In this document: positions 1 through 7,551 of the stretch, one piece after another
Layout of the letters: each line of letters starts with the position of its first letter
How positions within the stretch are numbered: position 1 is the first letter of the stretch
Assembly: GCA_964394145.1 (NCBI GenBank)
Contig: CAYMVL010000042.1
Span: forward strand, 1 to 21,738
DNA length: 21,738 nucleotides
Reading direction: 5' to 3'
Origin: JAFGBN01 sp964394145
Lineage (GTDB): Bacteria; Chloroflexota; Dehalococcoidia; GIF9; AB-539-J10
The notes under the pieces: generated by a model
Database searches by the model: none
What the model saw: the letters and a program-made list of their open reading frames with translations, nothing else
What the model was told of the DNA's origin: nothing
Program-made: the position numbers and the translations under genes

Positions 1-1
1 T

Positions 2-364
2 CTGGCACCGCCATTCTGGAGTGATATTGAGCGTATGCCGCCAGGCGAGCAGAAGCTGATGAGAACGCTGCGTCAGGTATATGGCAGCTTACTCTTGAAT
101 GGTCCGTTCGCAGTAATCATTGCCCATCACGACGAAATGGTTGGCTTAACCGACCGTATCAGGTTACGCCCGCTAACCGTTGGGCATAAAGGCGACATGT
201 TATATCTTTCCTCTGAGGAGTCGGCTATCCGCCTTATATGTCCTGAACTGGACAGGGTATGGATTCCTGTGGGCGGCGGACCAGTTATAGGACGGCTAAA
301 AATGGTATCCCAGCCGCTGCGAGCTGACATGAAGGGAATAGTAGCAGCCGTGGAGGCGATGTGA
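2..364 (+). CDS. Glutamate synthase class II glutamine amidotransferase domain protein, 3' part
   Basis: This is the C-terminal end of an archaeal-type split glutamate synthase domain 1 protein (Ntn-type amidotransferase). It releases ammonia from glutamine for the GltB2 subunit encoded further on. The reading frame is open to the left edge, so the N-terminal catalytic Cys lies outside the window. The first ATG in view (35) is internal. Family hallmarks are the run PPFW..I.RMP, the segment LRQVYGSLLLNGPFA, the stretch MVGLTDRIRLRP and the strand GDMLYLSSEESAIR, all conserved near the end of this domain. It ends 1 base before the hisF ATG, so the two are almost certainly co-transcribed. The family assignment is firm. 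What lies upstream is unknown. Confidence 0.85.
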   Translation: MAPPFWSDIERMPPGEQKLMRTLRQVYGSLLLNGPFAVIIAHHDEMVGLTDRIRLRPLTVGHKGDMLYLSSEESAIRLICPELDRVWIPVGGGPVIGRLKMVSQPLRADMKGIVAAVEAM

Positions 365-365
365 A

Positions 366-1133
366 ATGCTGACGAAAAGAATCATTCCCTGTCTTGATGT
401 CAAGAATGGTCGCGTTGTAAAAGGAAGAAGCTTTGCCGATCTGCGCGACGCGGGCGACCCGGTGCAGTTAGCCGATTTCTATTATAAAGACGGTGCTGAT
501 GAGCTGGTTTTCTTGGACATAATGGCTACCCCTGAAGGACGCGACACCATTGTTGACGTTGTGGAACGTATCTCGGAGAAGGTGTTTATTCCACTGACTG
601 TGGGTGGTGGGCTGCGTAATATAAGTGATGTGCGACGCATGTTGAGGGTGGGGGCAGACAAGGTCGCAATAAACACGGCAGCTGTGCTCAACCCCGCCCT
701 GATTGGAGAAAGCGCCGACAAATTCGGCAGCCAATGTATCGTGGTTGCGATAGATGCCAAACGAGTGGCTGGAAGCGGCCAATTCGAGTGGGAAGTGTAT
801 ACCCATAGTGGCCATAAGCCCGCTGCGCTTGATGCTCTCGACTGGGCAAGACGGGCAGTGGCACTGGGGGCAGGCGAACTATTAGTTACCAGTATGGACG
901 CTGATGGTCACCGGGCAGGATACGACACTGAACTTACCCGCGCCATTTCCGAGGCAGTGAGCGCGCCGGTAATCGCTAGTGGTGGCGCTGGCACCCCGGA
1001 AGACCTGTGTCAGGCACTGGTATTAGGCAAGGCGGACGCAGTCCTTGCAGCTAGCATTTTCCACTACGGTATCTACTCCATCCACGATATAAAGGAATAC
1101 GTGGCAAGTCAGGGAATACCGATAAGAATCTGA
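366..1133 (+). CDS. hisF: Imidazole glycerol phosphate synthase cyclase subunit HisF
   Basis: HisF is the cyclase half of the HisF-HisH complex of histidine synthesis. It uses ammonia from HisH to convert PRFAR to imidazole glycerol phosphate and AICAR. The 255-residue length is standard for this TIM barrel. The start MLTKRIIPCLDVKNGRVVKG carries catalytic Asp11, and AIDAK carries the second catalytic Asp (about 130). Phosphate-binding loops are visible as TVGGGLRN and ASGGAGTPEDL. The loop TSMDADG has Ala where TSMDRDG is also common. The gene starts 1 bp after the amidotransferase-domain gene and ends 13 bp before the GltB2-like gene, so it sits inside a glutamate synthase operon. No hisH or other his gene is visible. 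Confidence 0.97.
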   Translation: MLTKRIIPCLDVKNGRVVKGRSFADLRDAGDPVQLADFYYKDGADELVFLDIMATPEGRDTIVDVVERISEKVFIPLTVGGGLRNISDVRRMLRVGADKVAINTAAVLNPALIGESADKFGSQCIVVAIDAKRVAGSGQFEWEVYTHSGHKPAALDALDWARRAVALGAGELLVTSMDADGHRAGYDTELTRAISEAVSAPVIASGGAGTPEDLCQALVLGKADAVLAASIFHYGIYSIHDIKEYVASQGIPIRI

Positions 1134-1146
1134 GTGAGAAGAGACA

Positions 1147-2652
1147 ATGAAGACCTATGTAGCACCAAAATTTCTGGTAGGACGAGACCCTGAGCGCTGT
1201 ATCAAGTGTCAGGTCTGCGTCAACCAGTGTACATTTGACGCTAATTACTATGATGCGGAAGACGACGAGGTGAGAAGTCGCGACGAAAACTGTGTCGGCT
1301 GCCACCGCTGCGTGCTCTTTTGCCCCACCCGTGCGCTGACTATTAGCCGGAACCCGCTGGAGTATCGGGAGAACTATAACTGGCGTCCGGAGATTATCGA
1401 AGACATTCTCAAGCAGGCAGAAACTGGTGGTGTGCTGCTCACCGGGATGGGCGATGATAAGGAACAGCGCATTTACTGGGATCACCTGGTACTTAACGCC
1501 AGCCAGGTAACCAACCCATCCATTGACCCACTCCGTGAGCCGATGGAGCTGACGACTTATCTGGGGCGAAAACCTGATCGACTGGAACTCGAATCAGATT
1601 CGCTCAACTTGAGGACAGAACTAGCACCTCAGGTAAAGCTGGAACTGCCGGTCATGTTTGCCGCCATGTCCTATGGCGCTGTTAGTCTTAACGTGCATGA
1701 GTCCCTCGCCAGAGCAGCTGCTGAAATGGGTACCCTGTGGAACACAGGTGAGGGAGGGCTTCATCCTAAGCTATATAAGTACGGTGCTAATACTATTGTC
1801 CAAGTAGCTTCCGGACGCTTCGGCGTTCATGCTGAGTATCTGGACGGGGCCAGAGTAATCGAGATTAAGATTGGCCAGGGAGCTAAGCCTGGAATTGGCG
1901 GACATCTTCCAGGAGAGAAGGTGAGTGCAGAGGTATCATTGACGCGTATGATTCCCCAGGGCACTGATGCCTTATCGCCGGCGCCACACCATGACATCTA
2001 CTCCATTGAGGACCTGGCGCAGCTTATATATGCCTTGAAAGAGGCACCGAACTATGCCAAGCCGGTATCAGTCAAGATAGCCGCAGTTCATAACTCCGCC
2101 GCGATTGCCAGTGGTATGGTGAGGGGTGGTGCGGATATCATTGTCCTCGACGGACTCAGAGGCGCTACGGGTGCAGCTCCTAAGATCATTCGCGACAATG
2201 TCGGCATTCCTATTGAGCTGGCTCTCGCTTCCGTAGATGAGCGGCTCAGACAGGAGGGCATACGGAACCAAGTCTCTATTGTGGTATCGGGTGGGATAAG
2301 AAACAGCGGTGATGTGGCCAAAGCGATTGCTCTGGGGGCAGATGCCGTGTATATCGGGACAGCAGCTCTTATTGCCTTGGGCTGCCACGTGTGCCAGCAA
2401 TGCCACACCGGGAAGTGTCCCTGGGGAATAGCTACCACTGACCTCCGTCTGACCAAGAGAGTCAATCCAGATATTGGTGCCCGTCGGTTGGCCAACCTGC
2501 TCCGCGGCTGGAGTAGCGAGCTTAAGGATATACTTGGCGGGCTTGGCGTCAATGCCCTCGAAAGCCTGCGTGGGAATCGGCTACACTTGAGAGGTGTCGG
2601 ACTAACCGATACCGAACTCGAAATCCTGGGAGTAAGAATGGCAGGAAGTTAG
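1147..2652 (+). CDS. Glutamate synthase central FMN domain protein (archaeal-type GltB2) with ferredoxin module
   Basis: This is the synthase subunit of a split glutamate synthase. It reduces the 2-iminoglutarate formed from 2-oxoglutarate and ammonia to glutamate at FMN. Residues 18-28 (CIKCQVCVNQC) and 49-59 (CVGCHRCVLFC) are two 4Fe-4S ferredoxin motifs fused in front of the FMN barrel. The barrel follows from about residue 150, with GEGGLHPKLYKYG, the GAKPGIGGHLPG loop and the phosphate-binding end SGGIRNSGDVAKAIALGADA. The 3Fe-4S cluster motif is at residues 413-424 (CHVCQQCHTGKC) followed by PWGIATTD. The length of 501 residues fits the archaeal and Chloroflexota type. The next gene (GltB3) begins 2 bp after the stop. 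No FAD/NADPH subunit (GltD) follows, so electrons may come from ferredoxin or from a partner elsewhere; this is an inference. Confidence 0.93.
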   Translation: MKTYVAPKFLVGRDPERCIKCQVCVNQCTFDANYYDAEDDEVRSRDENCVGCHRCVLFCPTRALTISRNPLEYRENYNWRPEIIEDILKQAETGGVLLTGMGDDKEQRIYWDHLVLNASQVTNPSIDPLREPMELTTYLGRKPDRLELESDSLNLRTELAPQVKLELPVMFAAMSYGAVSLNVHESLARAAAEMGTLWNTGEGGLHPKLYKYGANTIVQVASGRFGVHAEYLDGARVIEIKIGQGAKPGIGGHLPGEKVSAEVSLTRMIPQGTDALSPAPHHDIYSIEDLAQLIYALKEAPNYAKPVSVKIAAVHNSAAIASGMVRGGADIIVLDGLRGATGAAPKIIRDNVGIPIELALASVDERLRQEGIRNQVSIVVSGGIRNSGDVAKAIALGADAVYIGTAALIALGCHVCQQCHTGKCPWGIATTDLRLTKRVNPDIGARRLANLLRGWSSELKDILGGLGVNALESLRGNRLHLRGVGLTDTELEILGVRMAGS

Positions 2653-2654
2653 AA

Positions 2655-3419
2655 ATGACAATCACAGACAGAGAAGACTCCGTGGTCAGGATAGATGCCA
2701 GTGGAGTTTACTATCGGGAGCTTAACGCCAGGCTGAGAGAGGTAGCCTCGAACGGCGTCCGAAAGATTGAACTCCAGAACATCTGCGGGCAAAGGTATAT
2801 CGGGACCAACCTGGGTAGGGCAGTAGAGATTGAGATATTTGGCACTCCAGGCAACGACCTGGGAGCGTTTTTGGATGGACCAAGGATTATCGTACATGGT
2901 AACGCTCAAGATGGCTGTGGCAATACCATGAATAAGGGAGAGATAATTGTTCACGGGCGTGCTGGAGATATTACCGGCTTATCGAGCAGAGGTGGGAAAA
3001 TTTTCATCCGCGACGACGTCGGCTATCGGGCAGGCATCCACATGAAGGAGTACCAGGACAAGAAGCCGGTGCTTGTCGTTGGCGGCACAGCGCAGGACTT
3101 TCTTGGCGAGTACATGGCTGGAGGCATCCTGATTCTCCTCGGGCTGAATCTCGGTGAAGGCGAGCATCACAGGGCTAAATTTATCGGCACTGGAATGCAC
3201 GGCGGTGCCATCTACCTGAGGGGGAATGTTGAGGACTATCAACTTGGCAAGGAGGTCGGTGTTGCGGAGCTACAAGAGGAAGACCACCGGGCTATTGACC
3301 AACTAGTTGATGAGTTCTCGGCGCTGTTTGGCTACAGGGCCGAGCTTATCCTAAGACAAAAGTTTATTAAACTCTTTCCTCGCTGGCTCCGGCCCTATGG
3401 AAGACTCTATGCGTCTTGA
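2655..3419 (+). CDS. Glutamate synthase GXGXG domain protein (archaeal-type GltB3)
   Basis: This is the structural beta-helix subunit that corresponds to the C-terminal GXGXG domain of bacterial GltB. It is thought to hold the ammonia channel between the amidotransferase and FMN domains. The repeated strand pattern is clear: GNDLGAFLDGPRIIVHGNAQ, GCGNTMNKGEIIVHGRAGDI, GGKIFIRDDVGYRAGIHM, AGGILILLGLN and GMHGGAIYLRG. The length (254) is right for a free-standing domain protein. It starts 2 bp after the GltB2-like stop and is the last gene of the gltB1-hisF-gltB2-gltB3 run. The regulator gene follows within about 20 bp, so it could be read through. Confidence 0.93.
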   Translation: MTITDREDSVVRIDASGVYYRELNARLREVASNGVRKIELQNICGQRYIGTNLGRAVEIEIFGTPGNDLGAFLDGPRIIVHGNAQDGCGNTMNKGEIIVHGRAGDITGLSSRGGKIFIRDDVGYRAGIHMKEYQDKKPVLVVGGTAQDFLGEYMAGGILILLGLNLGEGEHHRAKFIGTGMHGGAIYLRGNVEDYQLGKEVGVAELQEEDHRAIDQLVDEFSALFGYRAELILRQKFIKLFPRWLRPYGRLYAS

Positions 3420-3438
3420 TTGGAGATAGATGATGTGA

Positions 3439-4125
3439 AAGCTGTTAATAGTAGCTCAGGAAAGCAAGGAGCTAATAGGGCTGAGTGCCGGACTTGTACG
3501 GGACGGATTTGTTTGCTCTATTATCCCCCGCGGAAACGGGTTTTTGCAAAAGATTGCTGCTCAGCATCCGAATCTGGTCATAGTGGAAATGGATGGACGT
3601 TCAGCCAGTTCAGAGATACAGGAATTGATACAGGATTTAAAAGATGGAAGCCTTCTGCCGATTATTGCTCTCGTCGCCAGGGAGACGCTCAACAGCATTG
3701 ACGGCAATCTTGATATAGATGATTTTCTAATCAGCCCTTACGACCCCGATGATCTGGCCTTAAGGGCAAAACGGCTTCTTCATAGAGCCAAGACGGTGGA
3801 CAGCGGTGAGCTAATAACATGTGATGGCTTAGTGATAGACCCTGCAAAGTGCGAGGTGACTGTAGAACACAAGGTTGTTGAGCTGACCTTCAAAGAGTAC
3901 CAGCTGCTCAAATTCCTGGCAAGCAACAAAGGCCGAGTCTATTCTCGTGAAGAATTGCTCAATAAGGTCTGGGGTTATGATTACTACGGTGGCGACAGAA
4001 CGGTGGATGTCCATGTAAGGAGAATTAGAGGTAAGATTGAGGATTCAAACCACAACTTCATTGAAACAGTGAGAAACTTTGGCTACAGATTCAAAAGGGA
4101 TGCGCAGTTGATGCCGCTTCTGTAA
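3439..4125 (+). CDS. OmpR-family response regulator with degenerate receiver (GlnR-like), start codon region disrupted
   Basis: This is a DNA-binding regulator of 228 codons from the first sense codon after an in-frame stop. Residues 1-115 form a receiver domain beginning KLLIVAQESKEL. It lacks the usual acidic pair (AQ instead of DD). The phosphoacceptor strand reads LVIVEMDGRS, and the conserved Lys is Ser in FLISPYDP. The C-terminal 95 residues are a typical winged helix (LTFKEYQLLKFLASNKGRV, REELLNKVWGYDY, TVDVHVRRIRGKIE, ETVRNFGYRF). The MDGR and IDDFLI segments recall VDGR and IDDVLL of actinobacterial GlnR, an atypical regulator of amtB-glnK. It lies directly upstream of amt, with a GlnR-box-like array overlapping its stop. 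The upstream start is odd: ATG ATG TGA precedes AAG CTG, or a GTG at 3435 is out of frame by one base. The first standard in-frame start is a TTG at 3544, which would delete strand 1. Confidence 0.8.
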   Translation, partial: KLLIVAQESKELIGLSAGLVRDGFVCSIIPRGNGFLQKIAAQHPNLVIVEMDGRSASSEIQELIQDLKDGSLLPIIALVARETLNSIDGNLDIDDFLISPYDPDDLALRAKRLLHRAKTVDSGELITCDGLVIDPAKCEVTVEHKVVELTFKEYQLLKFLASNKGRVYSREELLNKVWGYDYYGGDRTVDVHVRRIRGKIEDSNHNFIETVRNFGYRFKRDAQLMPLL

Positions 4126-4159
4126 CAGGGATTTAACATCTCTGTAATATTCTGGAAAC
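4122..4159 (+). promoter_or_regulatory. GlnR-box-like operator upstream of amt
   Basis: Four pentamers lie at exact 11-bp steps: GTAAC at 4122, TTAAC at 4133, GTAAT at 4144 and GAAAC at 4155, each separated by 6 bases. The known Streptomyces GlnR box is gTnAC-n6-GaAAC repeated twice. Sites 1 and 4 match fully, site 3 in 4 of 5 positions and site 2 in 3 of 5. The array ends 41 bp before the amt ATG and starts inside the stop codon of the GlnR-like regulator gene. The match is read directly from the bases. That this regulator binds here is an inference. Confidence 0.6.
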
Positions 4160-4200
4160 AATAACATACTAGACTAAACGGAAAGTCGTGGAGAGGTGTA

Positions 4201-5439
4201 ATGATGCCTGTTAGTTCTGGCGATACTGCTTGGATTTTGATTTCATCAGCACTGGTTATGCTAATGACACCCGGCGTAGCTCTATTCTACGGCGGAATGG
4301 TGAGGCGGAAGAACGTTTTATCTACAATCATGATGAGTTTTGTGGCCTTAGGTCTGGTTGCCATACTTTGGGTTCTATACGGTTACAGCTTGAGCTTTGG
4401 CTCTGATAATGCTGGTATTATCGGAGGGCTGGATTTTCTCCTTCTTAGTAATGTAGGTCAGGAGCCATCGTCAATCTATGCTAGTACGGTACCTCATCTG
4501 GCCTTTATGGTGTTTCAGGCTATGTTCGCTATCATTACAGTCGCCTTGATCACCGGCGCTATTGTTGAGCGAATGAAATTTGGGGCACTCCTCGTCTTTT
4601 CCGCTCTCTGGCTGACTGGAGTCTATGTCCCTGTCGCCCACTGGGTCTGGGGTAATGGTGGTTGGCTAGTCAGCCTTGGCGCTCTTGACTTCGCTGGGGG
4701 CACCGTTGTCCATATTAATGCCGGTGTTTCTGCTTTAGCTCTCGTTACGCTACTGGGTCGACGCAGAGGGTTTCCTAAAGACCCGGCGGAGCCTAACAAT
4801 ATACCTATGGTGGTGCTTGGCGCTGCCCTGCTCTGGTTCGGCTGGTTCGGCTTCAATGCCGGCAGTGCCCTGACCTCCGGCGGTCTGGCTGCCAGCGCCT
4901 TTGTCGCCACCAATACCTCAGCCGCAGCAGCCGCTCTCACTTGGATGATGGTTAGCTGGATTCACCGCCGTCCTACTATTCTCGGCACTGTTACCGGTGC
5001 TGTAGCAGGGCTGGTTGCCATAACTCCGGCCGCCGGTTTTGTGACACCACTGGCTGGTATCCCCATAGGTATTGTGGCGGCACTGGTCTGCTATTACACC
5101 ATGCTCTGGTTAAAGACAAGGCGTGGCATAGACGATTCCCTCGATGTTTTCGCAGTTCACGGCATGGGGGGTATTTGGGGCGCTCTGGCTACGGGTATTT
5201 TTGCCAGCGCGGCCATCAACTCTGCCGGAGCTGACGGCTTGCTCTTAGGTAACGGAATTCAATTTTTGAAGCAATTGCTCGGCGTTGTCTTGGTTGGCGC
5301 TTATGCTTTCGCTGCTACCTGGGTTCTGGGCAAACTGGTTGATGTCACCATCGGCTTAAGAGTGAAACATGTGGAGGAAACGGTGGGTCTTGACCTGTCA
5401 CAGCATGGCGAAAGGGCTTACGGAGGGCTGCTACGATGA
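4201..5439 (+). CDS. amt: Ammonium transporter Amt
   Basis: This Amt/Rh-family channel brings ammonium into the cell. The 412 residues carry about eleven hydrophobic helices. The family signature DFAGGTVVHINAG includes the conserved Asp163 and pore His171, and the second pore His is His320 in FAVHGMGGIWG. The N terminus (ISSALVMLMTPGVALFYGGMVRRKN) is typical of bacterial Amt without a long signal peptide. A GAGAGG-like ribosome site (GGAGAGG, 4190-4196) precedes tandem ATGs at 4201 and 4204; I keep the first. The stop overlaps the glnK start (ATGA), so the two are translationally coupled. The GlnR-box-like array just upstream suggests nitrogen-limitation control. Confidence 0.96.
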   Translation: MMPVSSGDTAWILISSALVMLMTPGVALFYGGMVRRKNVLSTIMMSFVALGLVAILWVLYGYSLSFGSDNAGIIGGLDFLLLSNVGQEPSSIYASTVPHLAFMVFQAMFAIITVALITGAIVERMKFGALLVFSALWLTGVYVPVAHWVWGNGGWLVSLGALDFAGGTVVHINAGVSALALVTLLGRRRGFPKDPAEPNNIPMVVLGAALLWFGWFGFNAGSALTSGGLAASAFVATNTSAAAAALTWMMVSWIHRRPTILGTVTGAVAGLVAITPAAGFVTPLAGIPIGIVAALVCYYTMLWLKTRRGIDDSLDVFAVHGMGGIWGALATGIFASAAINSAGADGLLLGNGIQFLKQLLGVVLVGAYAFAATWVLGKLVDVTIGLRVKHVEETVGLDLSQHGERAYGGLLR

Positions 5440-5774
5440 AGAAAATAGAGGCCATAATTCGGGAGGAAAGGCTAGAAGCTGTCAAGAAAGCCCTGGAAGG
5501 AAACAGTTATTTTGGTATGACTGTCAGTGAAGTAGGTGGCAGAGGCAGGCAAAAGGGCATCCCTTTGCAGTGGCGTGTCGGAGAATATCAGGTAGATTTG
5601 CTGCCCAAACTCAAGATTGAGCTGGTACTGCTTGATGAAGATGTACCCACTGCAATAGACGCTATTGTTCTTAATGCCAGGACAGGTGAGATAGGTGACG
5701 GCAAGATTTTCGTACTGCCGGTAGAGGGTGTGGTGCGAGTCAGGACAGGAGATAGAGACGAAAATGCAATATAG
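5436..5774 (+). CDS. glnK: Nitrogen regulatory protein PII (GlnK type)
   Basis: PII proteins sense ATP/ADP and 2-oxoglutarate and block Amt channels when nitrogen is plentiful. The 112-residue length and the start MKKIEAIIREERLEAVKKAL are classical. Ligand-site residues are present: GRQKG (Gln39), KLKIE, the B-loop TGEIGDGKIFV and the C-terminal VRVRTG. In the T-loop, GIPLQWRVGEYQVD keeps Tyr51, the uridylylation site in enteric PII, but has Trp at position 46 where E. coli GlnB has Tyr. It overlaps amt by 4 bp, the usual glnK-amt pairing. glnA follows after 92 bp, which supports a single nitrogen-assimilation operon. Confidence 0.95.
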   Translation: MKKIEAIIREERLEAVKKALEGNSYFGMTVSEVGGRGRQKGIPLQWRVGEYQVDLLPKLKIELVLLDEDVPTAIDAIVLNARTGEIGDGKIFVLPVEGVVRVRTGDRDENAI

Positions 5775-5866
5775 ACTGGATGTGGAGCCGAATGTGCAAG
5801 TAGAAACTGGCCATAAACAACAAAATGCTTTTTGAAAGTACAAGATATAAAGGAGGTAAGAAGACA

Positions 5867-7210
5867 ATGACTAACAGAAGCAGAGAAGAAGGTAAGGACT
5901 ATGTTCTGAAGATGGCTAAAGAGCATGATGTCAAGTTTATCAGGCTGTGGTTTACCGATATTCTGGGCATGCTCAAGAGTTTTGCCATCACTGTAGAAGA
6001 GCTGGAAGGGGCACTTGAGGAAGGAATGGGATTTGACGGATCGTCAATTCAGGGCTTCGCCAGGATTGACGAAAGCGACATGATAGCACTACCCGACCCG
6101 GATACGTTCCAGTTGCTACCATGGAGGCCCCGAGAGCACCGTGCTGTAGCTCGTATGTTCTGTGACATCTTGATGCCTGGAGGCGAGCCTTTTCAGGGCG
6201 ACCCCAGGTATGTCTTGAAACAAAACTTGAAGCGGGCGGCAGAAATGGGCTATACCAATTACGTAGGGCCAGAATTAGAATACTTCTATTTCCGCAACTC
6301 TGAGGGAACCGAGCCGCTGGACCAGGGAAGCTACTTCGATTTGACCCCCCTGGATGCAGCCACTGATATGAGGCGTGACACAGTACTTACTCTTGAAGAG
6401 ATGGGTATAGGTGTCGAGTATTCCCACCACGAAGTTGCTGCAAGCCAGCATGAAATAGATATGAGGTATACCGATGCCTTGACTATGGCTGACAATGTGA
6501 TGACTTACCGCTTGGTGGTGAAGCAGATTGCTATAAATCATGGTTTTCACGCGACGTTTATGCCTAAACCAGTCTTCGGCATCAATGGCAGTGGCATGCA
6601 TGTGCATCAATCTCTTTTTAAGGGTAACCGAAACGTTTTCTTCTGCAAAGATGATGAGTATCACTTATCGAAGGAAGCTAAGTACTTCATTGCGGGCTTA
6701 CTGAGACACGCACCAGAAATCACAGCAGTCACTAATCAGTGGGTAAACTCTTACAAGCGCCTCGTGCCTGGATATGAAGCACCTGTATACCTCTCCTGGG
6801 CACGGCGGAACCGGGCTGACCTGATCCGTGTTCCTGAGTATAAACCGGGCAAGGAAGAGGCTACCAGGATAGAGTTCAGATCCCCTGACCCTGCCTGCAA
6901 TCCCTATCTTGCCTTCAGCGTAATGCTCGCAGCTGGACTAGAAGGAATTGATAAAGGATACGATGTGCCTGATCCTATGGAAGAAAACGTTTATGAAATG
7001 ACCGGTGCTGAGAGGCTGGAACGAGGTATAGGAACACTTCCCTCCAGCCTACTTGAAGCTATAATGCTTGCTGAGAAAAGCGAGTTAGTTCGCAAAGCAC
7101 TCGGTGACCACATTTTCGACGCTTTTATCAGGAACAAGAAGATTGAGTGGGATCAGTATCGAGCGCAAGTCACAGACTATGAACTTAAGAGATACTTGCC
7201 TATTCTATGA
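5867..7210 (+). CDS. glnA: Glutamine synthetase type I
   Basis: This enzyme makes glutamine from glutamate, ammonia and ATP and closes the GS-GOGAT cycle with the glutamate synthase genes upstream. I chose ATG 5867 (447 residues) because a strong AGGAGG lies 10 bases before it (5851-5856). The open frame back to 5825 has no such site. Motifs are the N-terminal MGFDGSSIQGF, the catalytic and ATP segment KPVFGINGSGMHVHQ, the substrate loop NSYKRLVPGYEAP with RNR, and EFRSPDPACNPYLA. The length and the lack of the extra segment fit the GSI-alpha class, which is generally not adenylylated. The region around ENVYEMT replaces the NLYDLP site of adenylylated enzymes. It stands 92 bp after glnK. Confidence 0.96.
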   Translation: MTNRSREEGKDYVLKMAKEHDVKFIRLWFTDILGMLKSFAITVEELEGALEEGMGFDGSSIQGFARIDESDMIALPDPDTFQLLPWRPREHRAVARMFCDILMPGGEPFQGDPRYVLKQNLKRAAEMGYTNYVGPELEYFYFRNSEGTEPLDQGSYFDLTPLDAATDMRRDTVLTLEEMGIGVEYSHHEVAASQHEIDMRYTDALTMADNVMTYRLVVKQIAINHGFHATFMPKPVFGINGSGMHVHQSLFKGNRNVFFCKDDEYHLSKEAKYFIAGLLRHAPEITAVTNQWVNSYKRLVPGYEAPVYLSWARRNRADLIRVPEYKPGKEEATRIEFRSPDPACNPYLAFSVMLAAGLEGIDKGYDVPDPMEENVYEMTGAERLERGIGTLPSSLLEAIMLAEKSELVRKALGDHIFDAFIRNKKIEWDQYRAQVTDYELKRYLPIL

Positions 7211-7551
7211 CTCTAGCAATCTCCGTATGGTAAAGCAAGGAAGGCTACGGTGAACAGGGGTACTCGACTGAGAGCAAGAACGTTAGATTCCTCACAAGAC
7301 AAGAATGCGTACGGTCTGCACCAGTCCGAAAATTCCGTGTGATACTCCTGATGAAGATGACGGAGACAGATTGTATAAAAGGGAGAATAATAGGACCAGA
7401 ATAAGAGCAACATAAGTATGATTTAGGAGTATAAGGATGTTCTGCAAGAGGAATTGAAAGCGATTGAGAAAGACAGTGAAGAAATCGGGAAGGGCTTCTA
7501 AACCTGCCATTCTTTTGTATTTTCCCTGAGTGGAAGACTAGGTCATGTCAA
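7211..7551. other. Gap between glnA and the miaA remnant
   Basis: About 340 bp without a recognisable intact gene. An open stretch on the + strand at 7427-7501 reads EYKDVLQEELKAIEKDSEEI and ends with a stop, but it has no start codon (a TAG precedes it). It could be the tail of a lost protein. No terminator with a T-tract was seen after glnA. The missing 5' half of miaA would be expected here, but none of its motifs (P-loop GPTAVGKS, DSRQVY) can be found. Confidence 0.4.

Noticed and set aside
3430..3438. TGA at 3436 read as a sense codon (recoded genetic code).
   Set aside because: hisF, amt and gltB3 all end properly at TGA, so TGA is a normal stop here; a local mutation or sequence error is simpler.
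3420..3701. A 93-codon + frame beginning MEIDDVKAV between gltB3 and the regulator gene.
   Set aside because: The receiver-domain protein is read in the next frame over the same bases; this frame has no family motif and is an artefact of the disrupted start.
5803..5818. GAAAC-n6-TAAAC upstream of glnA as a second GlnR-type site.
   Set aside because: Only two half-sites, both of the same type, and the neighbouring 11-bp positions do not match; too weak to claim.
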